A stretch of DNA of 27,421 bases, taken from contig DDKS01000028.1 of assembly GCA_002340095.1 (NCBI GenBank), positions 1 to 27,421 on the forward strand, read 5' to 3'. Below the pieces are notes generated by a model. The model had not been told where the DNA came from and ran no database searches. It saw only the letters and a program-made list of their open reading frames with translations. This stretch comes from Betaproteobacteria bacterium UBA2592 (GTDB lineage: Bacteria > Pseudomonadota > Gammaproteobacteria > Burkholderiales > Rhodocyclaceae). This document shows positions 6,870 through 14,725 of this stretch, one piece after another. Made by a program: the position numbers and the translations under genes. Every line of letters starts with the position of its first letter. Position 1 is the first letter of the stretch.

Positions 6870-7616
6870 ATGAACCCGACCGACGCGCTTGCCCGCATCT
6901 CCATCGTTCTTTCCCGTACCAGTCATCCGGGCAACATCGGCTCGGTGGCCCGGGCCATGAAGACCATGGGGCTGACGCGGCTGGTGCTGGTGGCGCCCCG
7001 CCGTTTTCCCGACCCCGAGGCGGACACCCTGGCCTCCGGTGCCTCCGACATCCTGGCCTCGGCCCGGGTGGTGGAAAGCCTGGACGAAGCCCTGGCCGAT
7101 TCGGTGTTCAGCCTGGCGGTCTCGGCCCGCTCCCGGGAGCTGGGGCCGCCGCCCCTGCTGGCCCGGCAGGGAGCGGCCCGCCTCGTGGCGCAGGCGGGGG
7201 AGGGGGCGGAGGTGGCGCTGGTGTTCGGCAACGAGACCTCGGGTCTCTCCAACGCGGAAGTGCAGCGTTGCCACGGCGCGGTGATGATCGCCGCCAATCC
7301 CGACTTCAGCTCCTTGAACCTGGCCGCTGCCGTCCAGGTTTTGTGCTACGAGCTGCGTCTGGCTGCCCATGGGGATGCGCCGCCCGTGCCGGCCAGGACG
7401 ACCCCGTTTGCCTCGCCGCCGGCCACCCATCAGGAGCAGGAGGGGTTTTACCGGCATCTGGAGCAGGTGATGGTGGATTCCGGCTTTCTCGATCCGGCCC
7501 AGCCCAAGCGGTTGATGCCCAAGCTGCGCCGCCTGTTCGGACGCGCCGGGCTGGAGCGGGACGAGGTGAACATCCTGCGTGGCGTGCTTTCTGCGGTCCA
7601 GGTTTGGCGCAAGTGA
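6870..7616 (+). CDS. trmJ: tRNA (cytidine/uridine-2'-O-)-methyltransferase TrmJ
   Basis: A 248-residue SpoU-family (SPOUT) RNA methyltransferase, the same size as E. coli TrmJ, which 2'-O-methylates position 32 of tRNAs using S-adenosylmethionine. The three SPOUT motifs are visible: SRTSHPGNIGSVARAMKTMG near the N-terminus, VALVFGNETSGLSNAEV in the middle, and SLNLAAAVQVLCYELR, together forming the knotted cofactor site. The C-terminal helical part (FYRHLEQVM...LRRLFGRAGLERDEVNILRGVLSAV) is the TrmJ-type dimerisation extension. An upstream in-frame extension to 6636 runs antisense through suhB and is rejected; the ATG at 6870 gives the standard start. No Shine-Dalgarno is evident. It precedes cysE and the isc operon, as it commonly does in proteobacteria. 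Confidence 0.95.
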   Translation: MNPTDALARISIVLSRTSHPGNIGSVARAMKTMGLTRLVLVAPRRFPDPEADTLASGASDILASARVVESLDEALADSVFSLAVSARSRELGPPPLLARQGAARLVAQAGEGAEVALVFGNETSGLSNAEVQRCHGAVMIAANPDFSSLNLAAAVQVLCYELRLAAHGDAPPVPARTTPFASPPATHQEQEGFYRHLEQVMVDSGFLDPAQPKRLMPKLRRLFGRAGLERDEVNILRGVLSAVQVWRK

Positions 7617-7652
7617 GGGCAGGGGGCGGCGGGAGGCCGCCCGGTCAGTCTT

Positions 7653-7677
7653 ATTCTTGATAGAAATAGTCGGGTAT
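7653..7677 (+). promoter_or_regulatory. Predicted IscR type 1 operator at the cysE promoter
   Basis: This 25-bp stretch agrees with the E. coli IscR type 1 consensus at 22 positions by my alignment. The right half (TAGTCGGGTAT) is perfect; the left half (ATTCTTGATAG) has mismatches at positions 3, 9 and 10. It covers the -35 hexamer of the cysE promoter, so a repressor bound here would block transcription. Binding is a prediction. Confidence 0.65.
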
Positions 7678-7685
7678 TCTACAAT
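7657..7685 (+). promoter_or_regulatory. Sigma-70 promoter of cysE
   Basis: TTGATA (7657-7662) and TACAAT (7680-7685) are separated by 17 bp, each one base from consensus. Transcription would begin near 7692 and leave a short leader with AGGAG at 7701-7705. The -35 lies inside the predicted IscR box. Confidence 0.7.
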
Positions 7686-7716
7686 TCCGCCCCCGTCACC
7701 AGGAGTGTCAGCTTTC

Positions 7717-8466
7717 ATGTTCAAAGCCTTGCGCGAAGATATTCGTTCGGTTTTCGACCGGGACCCCGCAGCGCGTTCCTCCTGGGAAGTGCTGACCTGC
7801 TATCCCGGCATCCATGCCCTGATCCTGCACCGCCTGGCCCACTGGCTCTGGGGGCACCGTCTGCGCTGGCTGGCCCGCTTCACGGCCCATCTCTCCCGCT
7901 GGCTGACCGGCATCGAGATCCACCCCGGCGCCACCATTGGCCGGCGCTTCTTCATCGATCACGGCATGGGGGTGGTCATCGGGGAAACGGCGGTGATCGG
8001 TGACGATGTCACCCTTTACCACGGCGTCACCCTGGGCGGCACTTCCTGGCACAAGGGCAAGCGTCATCCCACCCTGGCGGACCGGGTGGTGGTGGGGGCC
8101 GGGGCCAAGGTGCTCGGTCCCATCACCGTGGGGGCAGGCGCCAAGGTGGGTTCCAATGCGGTCGTCACCCGGGATGTGCCGGCCGGCGCCACTGCCGTGG
8201 GCATTCCTGCCCGCATCCTCGACGATGCGCAGCGGGAGCGGGAGGTCCAGGCCGCCCGGCTGGGCTTTTCCGCCTATGCGGTGGGCCAGGATCAGGACGA
8301 CCCCCTGGCCCGGGCCATCCATGGCCTGCTCGACCATGCTGCCGAGACCGACCGGCGTCTGGCCCTGCTTTTGAGCCATCTCGAGGAGGCGGGTATCAAG
8401 GTGGGTGACGTGGTGGACAGTACCGATCAGTTTGATCCGAAATACCTGAGTAAAATAGTTGACTAA
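7717..8466 (+). CDS. cysE: Serine O-acetyltransferase CysE
   Basis: A 249-residue left-handed beta-helix acyltransferase that makes O-acetylserine from serine and acetyl-CoA, the first step of cysteine synthesis. Seen: an N-terminal helical region (MFKALREDIRSVFDRDPAARS), then hexapeptide repeats from about residue 66 (IEIHPGATIGRRFFIDHGMGVVIGE) with the catalytic DHGMG His, and GGTSWHKGKRHPTL at the active-site loop. The protein is of the short CysE type with a variable C-terminal tail (TDQFDPKYLSKIVD). AGGAG lies 11 nt before the ATG. Cysteine is the sulfur source for the IscS proteins encoded just downstream, and cysE directly before iscR is also known in Azotobacter. The promoter carries a predicted IscR box, and the 3' end contains the first iscR operator. 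Confidence 0.95.
   Translation: MFKALREDIRSVFDRDPAARSSWEVLTCYPGIHALILHRLAHWLWGHRLRWLARFTAHLSRWLTGIEIHPGATIGRRFFIDHGMGVVIGETAVIGDDVTLYHGVTLGGTSWHKGKRHPTLADRVVVGAGAKVLGPITVGAGAKVGSNAVVTRDVPAGATAVGIPARILDDAQREREVQAARLGFSAYAVGQDQDDPLARAIHGLLDHAAETDRRLALLLSHLEEAGIKVGDVVDSTDQFDPKYLSKIVD
8442..8466 (+). promoter_or_regulatory. Predicted IscR type 1 operator, upstream iscR site
   Basis: Matches the 25-bp type 1 consensus at 22 positions (left half ATACCTGAGT, right half AGTTGACTAA); mismatches are at positions 9, 19 and 25. It occupies the last codons and stop of cysE and covers the -35 TTGACT of the iscR promoter. Its centre is 42 bp, about four helical turns, from the second site. Confidence 0.75.
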
Positions 8467-8488
8467 TGGGCGGGTGCCCCGCTATAGT
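8459..8488 (+). promoter_or_regulatory. Sigma-70 promoter of the iscR-isc operon
   Basis: TTGACT (8459-8464) and TATAGT (8483-8488), each one base from consensus, are 18 bp apart. Transcription would begin near 8495. Both hexamers lie within or against predicted IscR sites, which fits the autorepression known for holo-IscR. Confidence 0.8.
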
Positions 8489-8508
8489 TGACCGTAACAC
8501 TAAGGTAT
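8484..8508 (+). promoter_or_regulatory. Predicted IscR type 1 operator, downstream iscR site
   Basis: Matches the type 1 consensus at 22 of 25 positions (left half ATAGTTGACC, right half ACTAAGGTAT); mismatches are at positions 10, 17 and 19. It covers the -10 hexamer and the predicted start of transcription of iscR. Confidence 0.75.
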
Positions 8509-8522
8509 TGAAGGAGAGGATC

Positions 8523-9029
8523 ATGCGCCTGACCACCAAGGGACGCTTCGCCGTGACCGCCATGATGGATCTGGCCCTGCGCGAAAAGGATGCTCCGGTC
8601 GCCCTGGCCGGCATCAGCGAACGCCAGGGCATTTCCCTGTCCTATCTGGAGCAGCTGTTCGGCAAGCTGCGCCGCTACTCTCTGGTGGAAAGCGTGCGCG
8701 GCCCCGGGGGCGGGTACCGTCTGGCGCGCCCCATGGGGGACATCAGCGTTGCCGACATCATCCACGCGGTGGACGAACACCTGGATGCCACCCAGTGCGG
8801 CGGTCACGAGAACTGCCATGAGGATCACCGCTGCATGACCCACGATCTCTGGACGACCCTCAATCGCCGCATGTACGACTACCTGGCCTCGGTTTCCCTG
8901 GGTGATCTGGTTGGTCAGCATCAGGCCAAGCAGCAGGGGCTGGCGTTGCTGGAAGATCATCGTTCCGCCGGGGCTGCGGGGCGTCGCGGTGCCCGGGCCG
9001 GCAAGGATAGGCTGCCCCTGAGCGCCTGA
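8523..9029 (+). CDS. iscR: Fe-S cluster regulator IscR
   Basis: A 168-residue Rrf2-family transcription factor. The N-terminal winged helix (MRLTTKGRFAVTAMMDLAL...) is followed by the wing sequence RGPGGGYRLAR. The cluster ligands C92, C98, C104 and H107 sit at exactly the E. coli IscR positions with C-x5-C-x5-C-x2-H spacing, so it should carry a [2Fe-2S] cluster. Holo-IscR represses isc through type 1 sites, whereas apo-IscR acts at type 2 sites. AAGGAG at 8511-8516 sets the ATG at 8523; an upstream in-frame start would lie in the operator. The tail after about residue 140 (AGAAGRRGARAGKDRLPLSA) is basic and variable. Two predicted type 1 operators overlie its own promoter. Confidence 0.97.
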   Translation: MRLTTKGRFAVTAMMDLALREKDAPVALAGISERQGISLSYLEQLFGKLRRYSLVESVRGPGGGYRLARPMGDISVADIIHAVDEHLDATQCGGHENCHEDHRCMTHDLWTTLNRRMYDYLASVSLGDLVGQHQAKQQGLALLEDHRSAGAAGRRGARAGKDRLPLSA

Positions 9030-9043
9030 GTCCGGGAGTCTTT

Positions 9044-10234
9044 GTGTTCGCCCCCGTCTACCTCGACCACAATGCCACCACCCCGGTTGATGCCCGGGTG
9101 CTGGAGGCCATGCTGCCCTATCTGCGCGAGCAGTATGGCAATGCTTCCAGTCGTCATGAGTACGGCCGGGCGGCGCGGCGGGCGGTGGATGAGGCGCGGC
9201 AGCAGGTGGCGGCGGCGGTCGGGGCGCACCCCACCGAGGTGCTGTTTACCAGTGGTGGCAGCGAGGCCAACAACCTGTTCCTGAAAGGGGCGGCGGCGAG
9301 CTTTCGTCATGGCGGCTTGCTTGTCGTCAGCGCCATCGAGCATCCCTGCGTGCGCAACACGGCCCGGCAACTGGGCCGGCAGGGCTGGCAGGTGCACGAG
9401 CTGGCGGTGGATGCGGCCGGCAGGGTTCTGAATACGGAGCTGGAAGCCGTGCTGGCCGGCAAGCCCCGCCTGGTTTCGGTTATGCTGGCCAACAACGAAA
9501 CCGGCGTGCTCCAGGATCTGCCGGCCCTGGCTGGGACGGCCCGAAGCTGCGGCGCCTGGTTCCACACAGATGCGGTCCAGGCTCTGGGCAAGCTGCCGCT
9601 GGATTTCCGTGCCCTGAATCGGGCCGGGATTCATGCCCTGACAGTTTCGGCCCACAAGATCGGTGGTCCCAAGGGGGCGGCGGCGCTGGTTCTGGACAAG
9701 CGGGTGGATCTGGCGCCCCTGATTGCCGGCGGCGGCCAGGAGCGGGGCCTGCGTTCCGGTACCGAGAACGTGGCCGCCATCGTCGGTTTCGGCCGGGCCT
9801 GCGAGCTGGCCGTGTCCCGCCTGGAGAGCCTGCCTGCCCGGCTGGCCATTCTGCGCGACCGCCTGGAGGCCGGGTTGCAACGCCTGGGGGCCGTGATCTT
9901 CGGGGCAGGCGCCGATCGCCTGCCCAACACCAGTTATTTCGCCTTTGCCGACCTGGATGGGGAAACCCTGGTGGGCAGGCTGGACCGGGCTGGCTTTGCC
10001 GTGGCCAGCGGAGCGGCCTGTTCCAGTGCCAATCCGGAGCCATCCCATGTGCTCCAGGCCATGGGGGTGCCGGAGCGGTTGTCCCGGGGGGCCGTGCGCG
10101 TCAGCCTGGGGGCGGAAACTTCGGAAGAAAATATCGATCAATTCCTCGGAGCCCTGGAGATCACGGTGGCCGGCCTCAAGAATCTGACGGCGCTTGGTTC
10201 CAGGACCCCCTGCATTAACGGAGCGACAGCATGA
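9044..10234 (+). CDS. Cysteine desulfurase paralogue (NifS/IscS-like), first copy
   Basis: A 396-residue PLP enzyme that removes sulfur from cysteine as a protein persulfide. Seen: substrate/PLP contacts (LDHNATTPVD), H100 (IEHP), the PLP lysine K205 (SAHKIGGPKG) and the catalytic C326 on the mobile loop (SGAACSSANPEPSHVL). It starts at a GTG, with GGGAG 5 nt upstream, 14 nt after iscR. Compared with the IscS encoded next, it looks closer to NifS-type enzymes (HPCVRNT rather than HKAVLDT after the His) and lacks the IscS C-terminus (PLWEMVQEGIDLN...) that docks IscU; its own tail ends SRTPCINGATA. It may serve another sulfur acceptor. Its stop overlaps the iscS ATG (ATGA), so the two are translationally coupled. 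That it is a desulfurase is secure; its distinct role is inferred. Confidence 0.92.
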   Translation: MFAPVYLDHNATTPVDARVLEAMLPYLREQYGNASSRHEYGRAARRAVDEARQQVAAAVGAHPTEVLFTSGGSEANNLFLKGAAASFRHGGLLVVSAIEHPCVRNTARQLGRQGWQVHELAVDAAGRVLNTELEAVLAGKPRLVSVMLANNETGVLQDLPALAGTARSCGAWFHTDAVQALGKLPLDFRALNRAGIHALTVSAHKIGGPKGAAALVLDKRVDLAPLIAGGGQERGLRSGTENVAAIVGFGRACELAVSRLESLPARLAILRDRLEAGLQRLGAVIFGAGADRLPNTSYFAFADLDGETLVGRLDRAGFAVASGAACSSANPEPSHVLQAMGVPERLSRGAVRVSLGAETSEENIDQFLGALEITVAGLKNLTALGSRTPCINGATA

Positions 10235-11442
10235 AACTGCCCATCTATCTGGATTATTCGGCCACCACTCCGGTGGACCCCCGCGTGGCGGAAAAGATGA
10301 TTCCCTACCTGACCGAGAAGTTCGGCAATCCCGCTTCCCGCTCCCACAGCTTCGGCTGGGAGGCGGAGGCGGCCGTGGAGGAGGCGCGGGAGCAGGTCGC
10401 CGCTTTGGTGAATGCGGACCCCAAGGAAATCGTCTGGACTTCCGGCGCCACCGAATCCAACAACCTGGCCATCAAGGGCGCCGCCAACTTCTACGGCGGC
10501 ACCAAGGGCAAGCACCTGATCACGGTCAAGACCGAGCACAAGGCCGTGCTCGACACCATGCGCGAACTGGAGCGTCAGGGCTTTCAGGTCACTTACCTGG
10601 ATGTGCAGGAAAACGGCCTGATCGACCTGGAGGTGTTCAAGGCCGCCCTGCGTCCCGATACCAGCCTGGTTTCGGTGATGTTCGTAAACAACGAGATCGG
10701 CGTCGTCCAGCCTATCGCCGAGATCGGCGAGATCTGCCGTGACAAGGGCATCCTCTTCCACGTGGATGCGGCTCAGGCCACCGGCAAGGTGGAAATCGAC
10801 CTGGAGAAGCTCAAGGTGGACCTGATGAGCTTCTCTGCCCACAAGACCTACGGACCCAAGGGTATCGGTGCCCTCTACGTGCGCCGCAAGCCCCGGGTGC
10901 GGCTGGAGGCCCAGATGCACGGCGGCGGCCATGAGCGGGGGTTCCGCTCCGGTACCCTGGCCACTCATCAGATCGTCGGCATGGGCGAGGCCTTTCGCAT
11001 CGCCCGGGAAGAAATGGCCGAGGAAAACGCCCGCATCGGCAGACTGCGCGATCGGCTCCTGAAGGGCCTGTCCGACATCGAGTGCGTGTATGTGAATGGC
11101 GACCTGGAGCATCGGGTGCCCCACAACCTCAACATCAGCTTTGCCTATGTGGAAGGCGAATCCCTGCTCATGGCCATCAAGGACCTGGCCGTGTCTTCCG
11201 GTTCCGCCTGCACCTCCGCCAGTCTGGAGCCTTCCTACGTGCTGCGTGCCCTGGGGCGGGACGACGAGCTGGCCCACAGCTCCATCCGTTTCACCATCGG
11301 CCGTTTCAACACCGAGGAGGAGATCGACTACGCCATCGATCTGCTGCACCAGAAGATCGGCAAGCTGCGGGAGATGTCCCCCCTGTGGGAAATGGTCCAG
11401 GAAGGGATTGACCTGAACACCGTCCAGTGGGCGGCACACTGA
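10231..11442 (+). CDS. iscS: Cysteine desulfurase IscS
   Basis: A 403-residue housekeeping cysteine desulfurase, one residue shorter than the E. coli enzyme. Seen: LDYSATTPVDPRV at the start, H103 (TEHKAV), the PLP lysine K205 (SAHKTYGPKG), catalytic C327 (SSGSACTSASLEPSYVLRALG), and the canonical C-terminus PLWEMVQEGIDLNTVQWAAH, which is the IscU-docking region. It supplies sulfur to IscU and, in other bacteria, to tRNA thiolation and thiamine pathways. The ATG overlaps the stop of the paralogue before it, and iscU follows after 22 nt with its own AAGGAG. This copy, not the first, is the orthologue of E. coli iscS. Confidence 0.98.
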   Translation: MKLPIYLDYSATTPVDPRVAEKMIPYLTEKFGNPASRSHSFGWEAEAAVEEAREQVAALVNADPKEIVWTSGATESNNLAIKGAANFYGGTKGKHLITVKTEHKAVLDTMRELERQGFQVTYLDVQENGLIDLEVFKAALRPDTSLVSVMFVNNEIGVVQPIAEIGEICRDKGILFHVDAAQATGKVEIDLEKLKVDLMSFSAHKTYGPKGIGALYVRRKPRVRLEAQMHGGGHERGFRSGTLATHQIVGMGEAFRIAREEMAEENARIGRLRDRLLKGLSDIECVYVNGDLEHRVPHNLNISFAYVEGESLLMAIKDLAVSSGSACTSASLEPSYVLRALGRDDELAHSSIRFTIGRFNTEEEIDYAIDLLHQKIGKLREMSPLWEMVQEGIDLNTVQWAAH

Positions 11443-11464
11443 ACAAGAAAGCAAGGAGAACGAG

Positions 11465-11848
11465 ATGAGCTACAGCGTGAAAGTGATCGATCACTACGAG
11501 AATCCCCGCAATGTGGGCGCCTTCGACAAGGACGATGCGGGCGTCGGCACCGGCATGGTGGGTGCCCCGGCCTGCGGCGACGTGATGAAGCTGCAGATCA
11601 AGGTGGGCCAGGACGGGGTGATCGAGGATGCCCGGTTCAAGACCTACGGCTGCGGTTCGGCCATCGCCTCGTCGAGCCTCGTGACCGAATGGGTCAAGGG
11701 CAAGACCCTGGACCAGGCCCTGGAGATCAAGAACACCCAGATCGCCGAAGAGCTGGCCCTGCCGCCGGTTAAAATCCATTGCTCCATCCTCGCCGAGGAT
11801 GCCATCAAGGCGGCCGTGGCCGACTACAAGAAAAAGCATTCCGAGTGA
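11465..11848 (+). CDS. iscU: Fe-S cluster scaffold IscU
   Basis: A 127-residue scaffold on which [2Fe-2S] clusters are built. The three ligand cysteines C37 (GAPACGD), C63 (YGCGSAIASSS) and C106 (IHCSILAEDA), plus D39 and H105, are all present. The HscA recognition motif LPPVK is intact at 99-103. Length and sequence are close to E. coli IscU. AAGGAG ends 8 nt before the ATG. It sits between its sulfur donor iscS and the carrier iscA (8-nt gap). Confidence 0.98.
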   Translation: MSYSVKVIDHYENPRNVGAFDKDDAGVGTGMVGAPACGDVMKLQIKVGQDGVIEDARFKTYGCGSAIASSSLVTEWVKGKTLDQALEIKNTQIAEELALPPVKIHCSILAEDAIKAAVADYKKKHSE

Positions 11849-11856
11849 GGTGAGTC

Positions 11857-12180
11857 ATGGCAGTGACCCTGACCGAAAAGGCGGCACAGCACGTTTCCAA
11901 TTTCCTGCAAAAGCGCGGCAAGGGTATCGGCCTGCGCCTGGGGGTGCGCACCAGCGGCTGTTCCGGCATGGCCTACAAGCTCGAATTCGTCGATCAGGCG
12001 GATGGCGAGGATGAAGTCTACGAGAGCCACGGCATCAAGATCTTCATCGACGCCAGGAGCCTGCCCTATCTGGACGGCACCGAGCTCGACTACGTGCGGG
12101 AGGGGTTGAACGAAGGCTTTCGCTTCAACAACCCGAACGTCAAGGATCAGTGCGGTTGCGGCGAAAGCTTCAACGTCTGA
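11857..12180 (+). CDS. iscA: A-type Fe-S carrier IscA
   Basis: A 107-residue A-type carrier that binds Fe-S clusters or iron and passes them to target proteins. The three conserved cysteines C35 (TSGCSGMAY), C99 and C101 (QCGCGESFNV) lie at the same numbers as in E. coli IscA. It is 8 nt after iscU, with GAGGTGAG before the ATG. A 114-bp gap follows before hscB, the longest inside the operon; the gap holds only a small CACCT-TGC-AGGTG hairpin at 12257-12269 without a T run. Confidence 0.98.
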   Translation: MAVTLTEKAAQHVSNFLQKRGKGIGLRLGVRTSGCSGMAYKLEFVDQADGEDEVYESHGIKIFIDARSLPYLDGTELDYVREGLNEGFRFNNPNVKDQCGCGESFNV

Positions 12181-12294
12181 CCCACTTGCCGGAACGGAAC
12201 GTCCTGGCCTGCGTCAGCCGTGCTCCCGCCAGGTAGCGGCGGCATCCGGGCGTATCCACCTTGCAGGTGCATGTGTTTGTTCTGAGGTGACTCC

Positions 12295-12837
12295 GTGGAC
12301 CTGACCACCGATTTCTTCTCCCTGTTCCAGCTGCCCCGGGCCTTCCGGATCGACCTGGTGGAACTCGACGCCCGCTACCGGGACCTGCAGGCCCAGGTGC
12401 ATCCGGACCGCTTCGCCCATGCGGGGGAGGCGGAGCGGCGTTTGTCCATGCAGTGGGCCACCCGGGCCAACGAGGGCTATCAGACCCTGAAGAAACCCCT
12501 GGAGCGGGCCAGGTACCTGCTGCACCTGGCCGGCCATGACCTGCAGGCCGAGAGCAACACCGCCATGGCGCCCGAGTTCCTGATGGAGCAGATGGAGTGG
12601 CGCGAGGCGGTGCTGGAGGCCCGTGGGGGCGGCGATCACCACGAGCTGGAACGTCTGCACCACCGCCTGCGCCAGGACCTGCGCGGGCGTTACGAGGAAC
12701 TCGCCATCCTGCTGGATGACCGGCAGGATATGGAGGCGGCCACCGAGCAGGTGCGCCGGCTGATGTTCCTGGAAAAACTGTTGCTGGAAATTGATGACGC
12801 CCTGGCTTCCCTGGAAGACAAGGCGATGGATAACTGA
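12295..12837 (+). CDS. hscB: J-domain co-chaperone HscB
   Basis: A 180-residue J-type co-chaperone that delivers IscU to HscA and stimulates its ATPase. The N-terminal J domain holds the HPD triad (H36-P37-D38 in QVHPDRF). The C-terminal three-helix part that grips IscU is visible from about residue 85 (MAPEFLMEQMEWREAVLEAR). It starts at a GTG with GAGG 7 nt upstream; no in-frame ATG gives a complete J domain. hscA begins 1 nt after its stop codon. Confidence 0.96.
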   Translation: MDLTTDFFSLFQLPRAFRIDLVELDARYRDLQAQVHPDRFAHAGEAERRLSMQWATRANEGYQTLKKPLERARYLLHLAGHDLQAESNTAMAPEFLMEQMEWREAVLEARGGGDHHELERLHHRLRQDLRGRYEELAILLDDRQDMEAATEQVRRLMFLEKLLLEIDDALASLEDKAMDN

Positions 12838-12838
12838 C

Positions 12839-14725
12839 ATGGCTCTCTTTCAAATCGCCGAACCCGGCGAATCCGCGGCCCCTCACCAGCACAAGCTGGC
12901 GGTGGGCATCGACCTGGGCACCACCAACACCCTGATCGCCACGGTCAGGAGCGGCATGGCCGTGGTCCTCAATGACGAGCAGGGTCGCCCCCTCTTGCCT
13001 TCCATCGTGCGCTACCTGCCCGACGGGCAGACCGAGGTGGGTTATGCCGCCCAGCCCTGGCAGGCGAAGGACCCGAAGAACACCGTGGTGTCCGTGAAGC
13101 GCTTCATGGGCAGGGGGCTTAAGGACATCGCCCACGTGGAGTCGCTGCCCTACGATTTCGTCGATGAGCCGGGCATGGTGCGGGTCAGGACCTGTGCCGG
13201 GGTGAAGAGCCCGGTGGAGATTTCCGCCGAAATCCTCAAGGTCGCCAAGGCCCGGGCCGAGGCCCACCTGGGCGGCGAACTGGTGGGGGCGGTGATCACC
13301 GTGCCCGCCTACTTCGACGATGCCCAGCGCCAGGCCACCAAGGATGCCGCGAAGCTTGCCGGCATCAACGTGCTGCGCCTGCTCAACGAACCCACGGCGG
13401 CGGCTATTGCCTACGGGCTCGACAACGCGGCCGAAGGCATCTATGCCGTCTATGACCTGGGCGGCGGCACCTTCGACATCTCCATTCTCAAGCTCTCCAA
13501 GGGGGTGTTCGAGGTGCTGGCCACGGGGGGCGACTCCGCCCTGGGGGGCGACGATTTCGACCAGCGTATCTTCTGCTGGGTGCTGGAGCAGGCCCAACTG
13601 CCGCCCTTGTCCCATGAGGATGCCCGGCTGATCATGACCCGGGCCCGGGAGGCCAAGGAATTCCTTACCAGCCACGCGGAAGCGCCGATCACCGTCAAGC
13701 TCTCCAGTGGTGCCACCATTGATCTCACCTTGGATGTGGCCACCTTCGCCGAAATCACCAGGAACCTGGTCGCCAAGACCCTCCAGGCGGTACGGAAGGC
13801 CCTGCGTGACGCCGGCTTGCGGCCCGACGAGGTGAAGGGCGTGGTGATGGTGGGTGGTTCCACCCGGGTGCCCCAGGTGCAGCGGGCTGTGGCGGAGTTC
13901 TTCCGGCAGGAGCCCCTCAACAATCTCGACCCGGACAAGGTGGTCGCGCTCGGGGCCGCCACCCAGGCCAACCTGCTGGTGGGCAACAAGACCGGCGGTG
14001 ACGACTGGTTGCTGCTCGACGTGATTCCCCTGTCCCTGGGGCTGGAAACCATGGGGGGGCTGGTGGAAAAGGTGATTCCGCGCAACTCCACCATTCCCGC
14101 CGCCCGGGCCCAGGATTTCACCACCTTCAAGGACGGCCAGACCGCCATGGCCATCCACGTGGTTCAGGGGGAGCGGGAACTGGTGTCCGATTGCCGCAGC
14201 CTGGCCCGCTTCGAGCTGCGTGGCATTCCCCCCATGGTGGCGGGGGCGGCGCGTATCCGGGTTACCTTCCAGGTGGATGCGGACGGCCTGCTGTCGGTTT
14301 CGGCCCGGGAGCAGACCACGGGGGTGGAGGCCGGTGTCACGGTCAAACCGTCCTACGGTCTTTCGGATGACGAGATTGCCGCCATGCTCAAGGATTCCAT
14401 GTCCCACGCCAAGGACGACGCTCAGCGCCGTGCCCTGAAGGAGGCCCAGGTGGAGGCCCAGCGCATGATCGAAGCCACCCAGGCGGCCCTGAAGGAAGAT
14501 GCCCATCTGCTCAATGCCGAGGAAACCGCCCGCATCGAGGCCAGCATTGCCAAGCTGCAGACCCTGATGCTGGGGGACAACCGGCGCCAGATCACCCTGG
14601 CCATGGATGATCTGGGTTACGAGACCCAGGAGTTTGCCCACCGGCGCATGGACCAGAGCGTCAGGCGCGCCCTGGCGGGCCGCAAGGTGGATGATTTGAA
14701 TACGGAGGAGGGGAACCAGCCATGA
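12839..14725 (+). CDS. hscA: Fe-S assembly Hsp70 chaperone HscA
   Basis: A 628-residue specialised Hsp70 that, with HscB, uses ATP to release clusters from IscU. Nucleotide-binding motifs are in place: VGIDLGTTNTLIA at 22-34, LLNEPTAAAIAYGL, the DLGGGTFDISIL phosphate loop and VMVGGSTRVPQVQ. The substrate-binding part begins after LLLDVIPLSLGLETMGG. The N-terminal lead MALFQIAEPGESAAPHQ is typical of HscA and not DnaK, and the C-terminus lacks the DnaK-type acidic tail. The frame is open back to 12791, inside hscB, but the ATG at 12839, 1 nt past the hscB stop, gives the family start. Its stop overlaps the fdx ATG (ATGA). Confidence 0.97.
   Translation: MALFQIAEPGESAAPHQHKLAVGIDLGTTNTLIATVRSGMAVVLNDEQGRPLLPSIVRYLPDGQTEVGYAAQPWQAKDPKNTVVSVKRFMGRGLKDIAHVESLPYDFVDEPGMVRVRTCAGVKSPVEISAEILKVAKARAEAHLGGELVGAVITVPAYFDDAQRQATKDAAKLAGINVLRLLNEPTAAAIAYGLDNAAEGIYAVYDLGGGTFDISILKLSKGVFEVLATGGDSALGGDDFDQRIFCWVLEQAQLPPLSHEDARLIMTRAREAKEFLTSHAEAPITVKLSSGATIDLTLDVATFAEITRNLVAKTLQAVRKALRDAGLRPDEVKGVVMVGGSTRVPQVQRAVAEFFRQEPLNNLDPDKVVALGAATQANLLVGNKTGGDDWLLLDVIPLSLGLETMGGLVEKVIPRNSTIPAARAQDFTTFKDGQTAMAIHVVQGERELVSDCRSLARFELRGIPPMVAGAARIRVTFQVDADGLLSVSAREQTTGVEAGVTVKPSYGLSDDEIAAMLKDSMSHAKDDAQRRALKEAQVEAQRMIEATQAALKEDAHLLNAEETARIEASIAKLQTLMLGDNRRQITLAMDDLGYETQEFAHRRMDQSVRRALAGRKVDDLNTEEGNQP

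Noticed and set aside
12257..12269. CACCT-TGC-AGGTG hairpin between iscA and hscB.
   Set aside because: Only 5 bp of stem and no T run. It could be an mRNA-stability or attenuation element, but nothing supports that; it is not called as a terminator.
12170..14641. Very long open frame antisense to hscB and hscA (823 codons).
   Set aside because: GC-rich coding DNA often keeps antisense frames open. The translation is rich in Gly, His and Gln with no domain, and the plus strand is unmistakably hscB-hscA.
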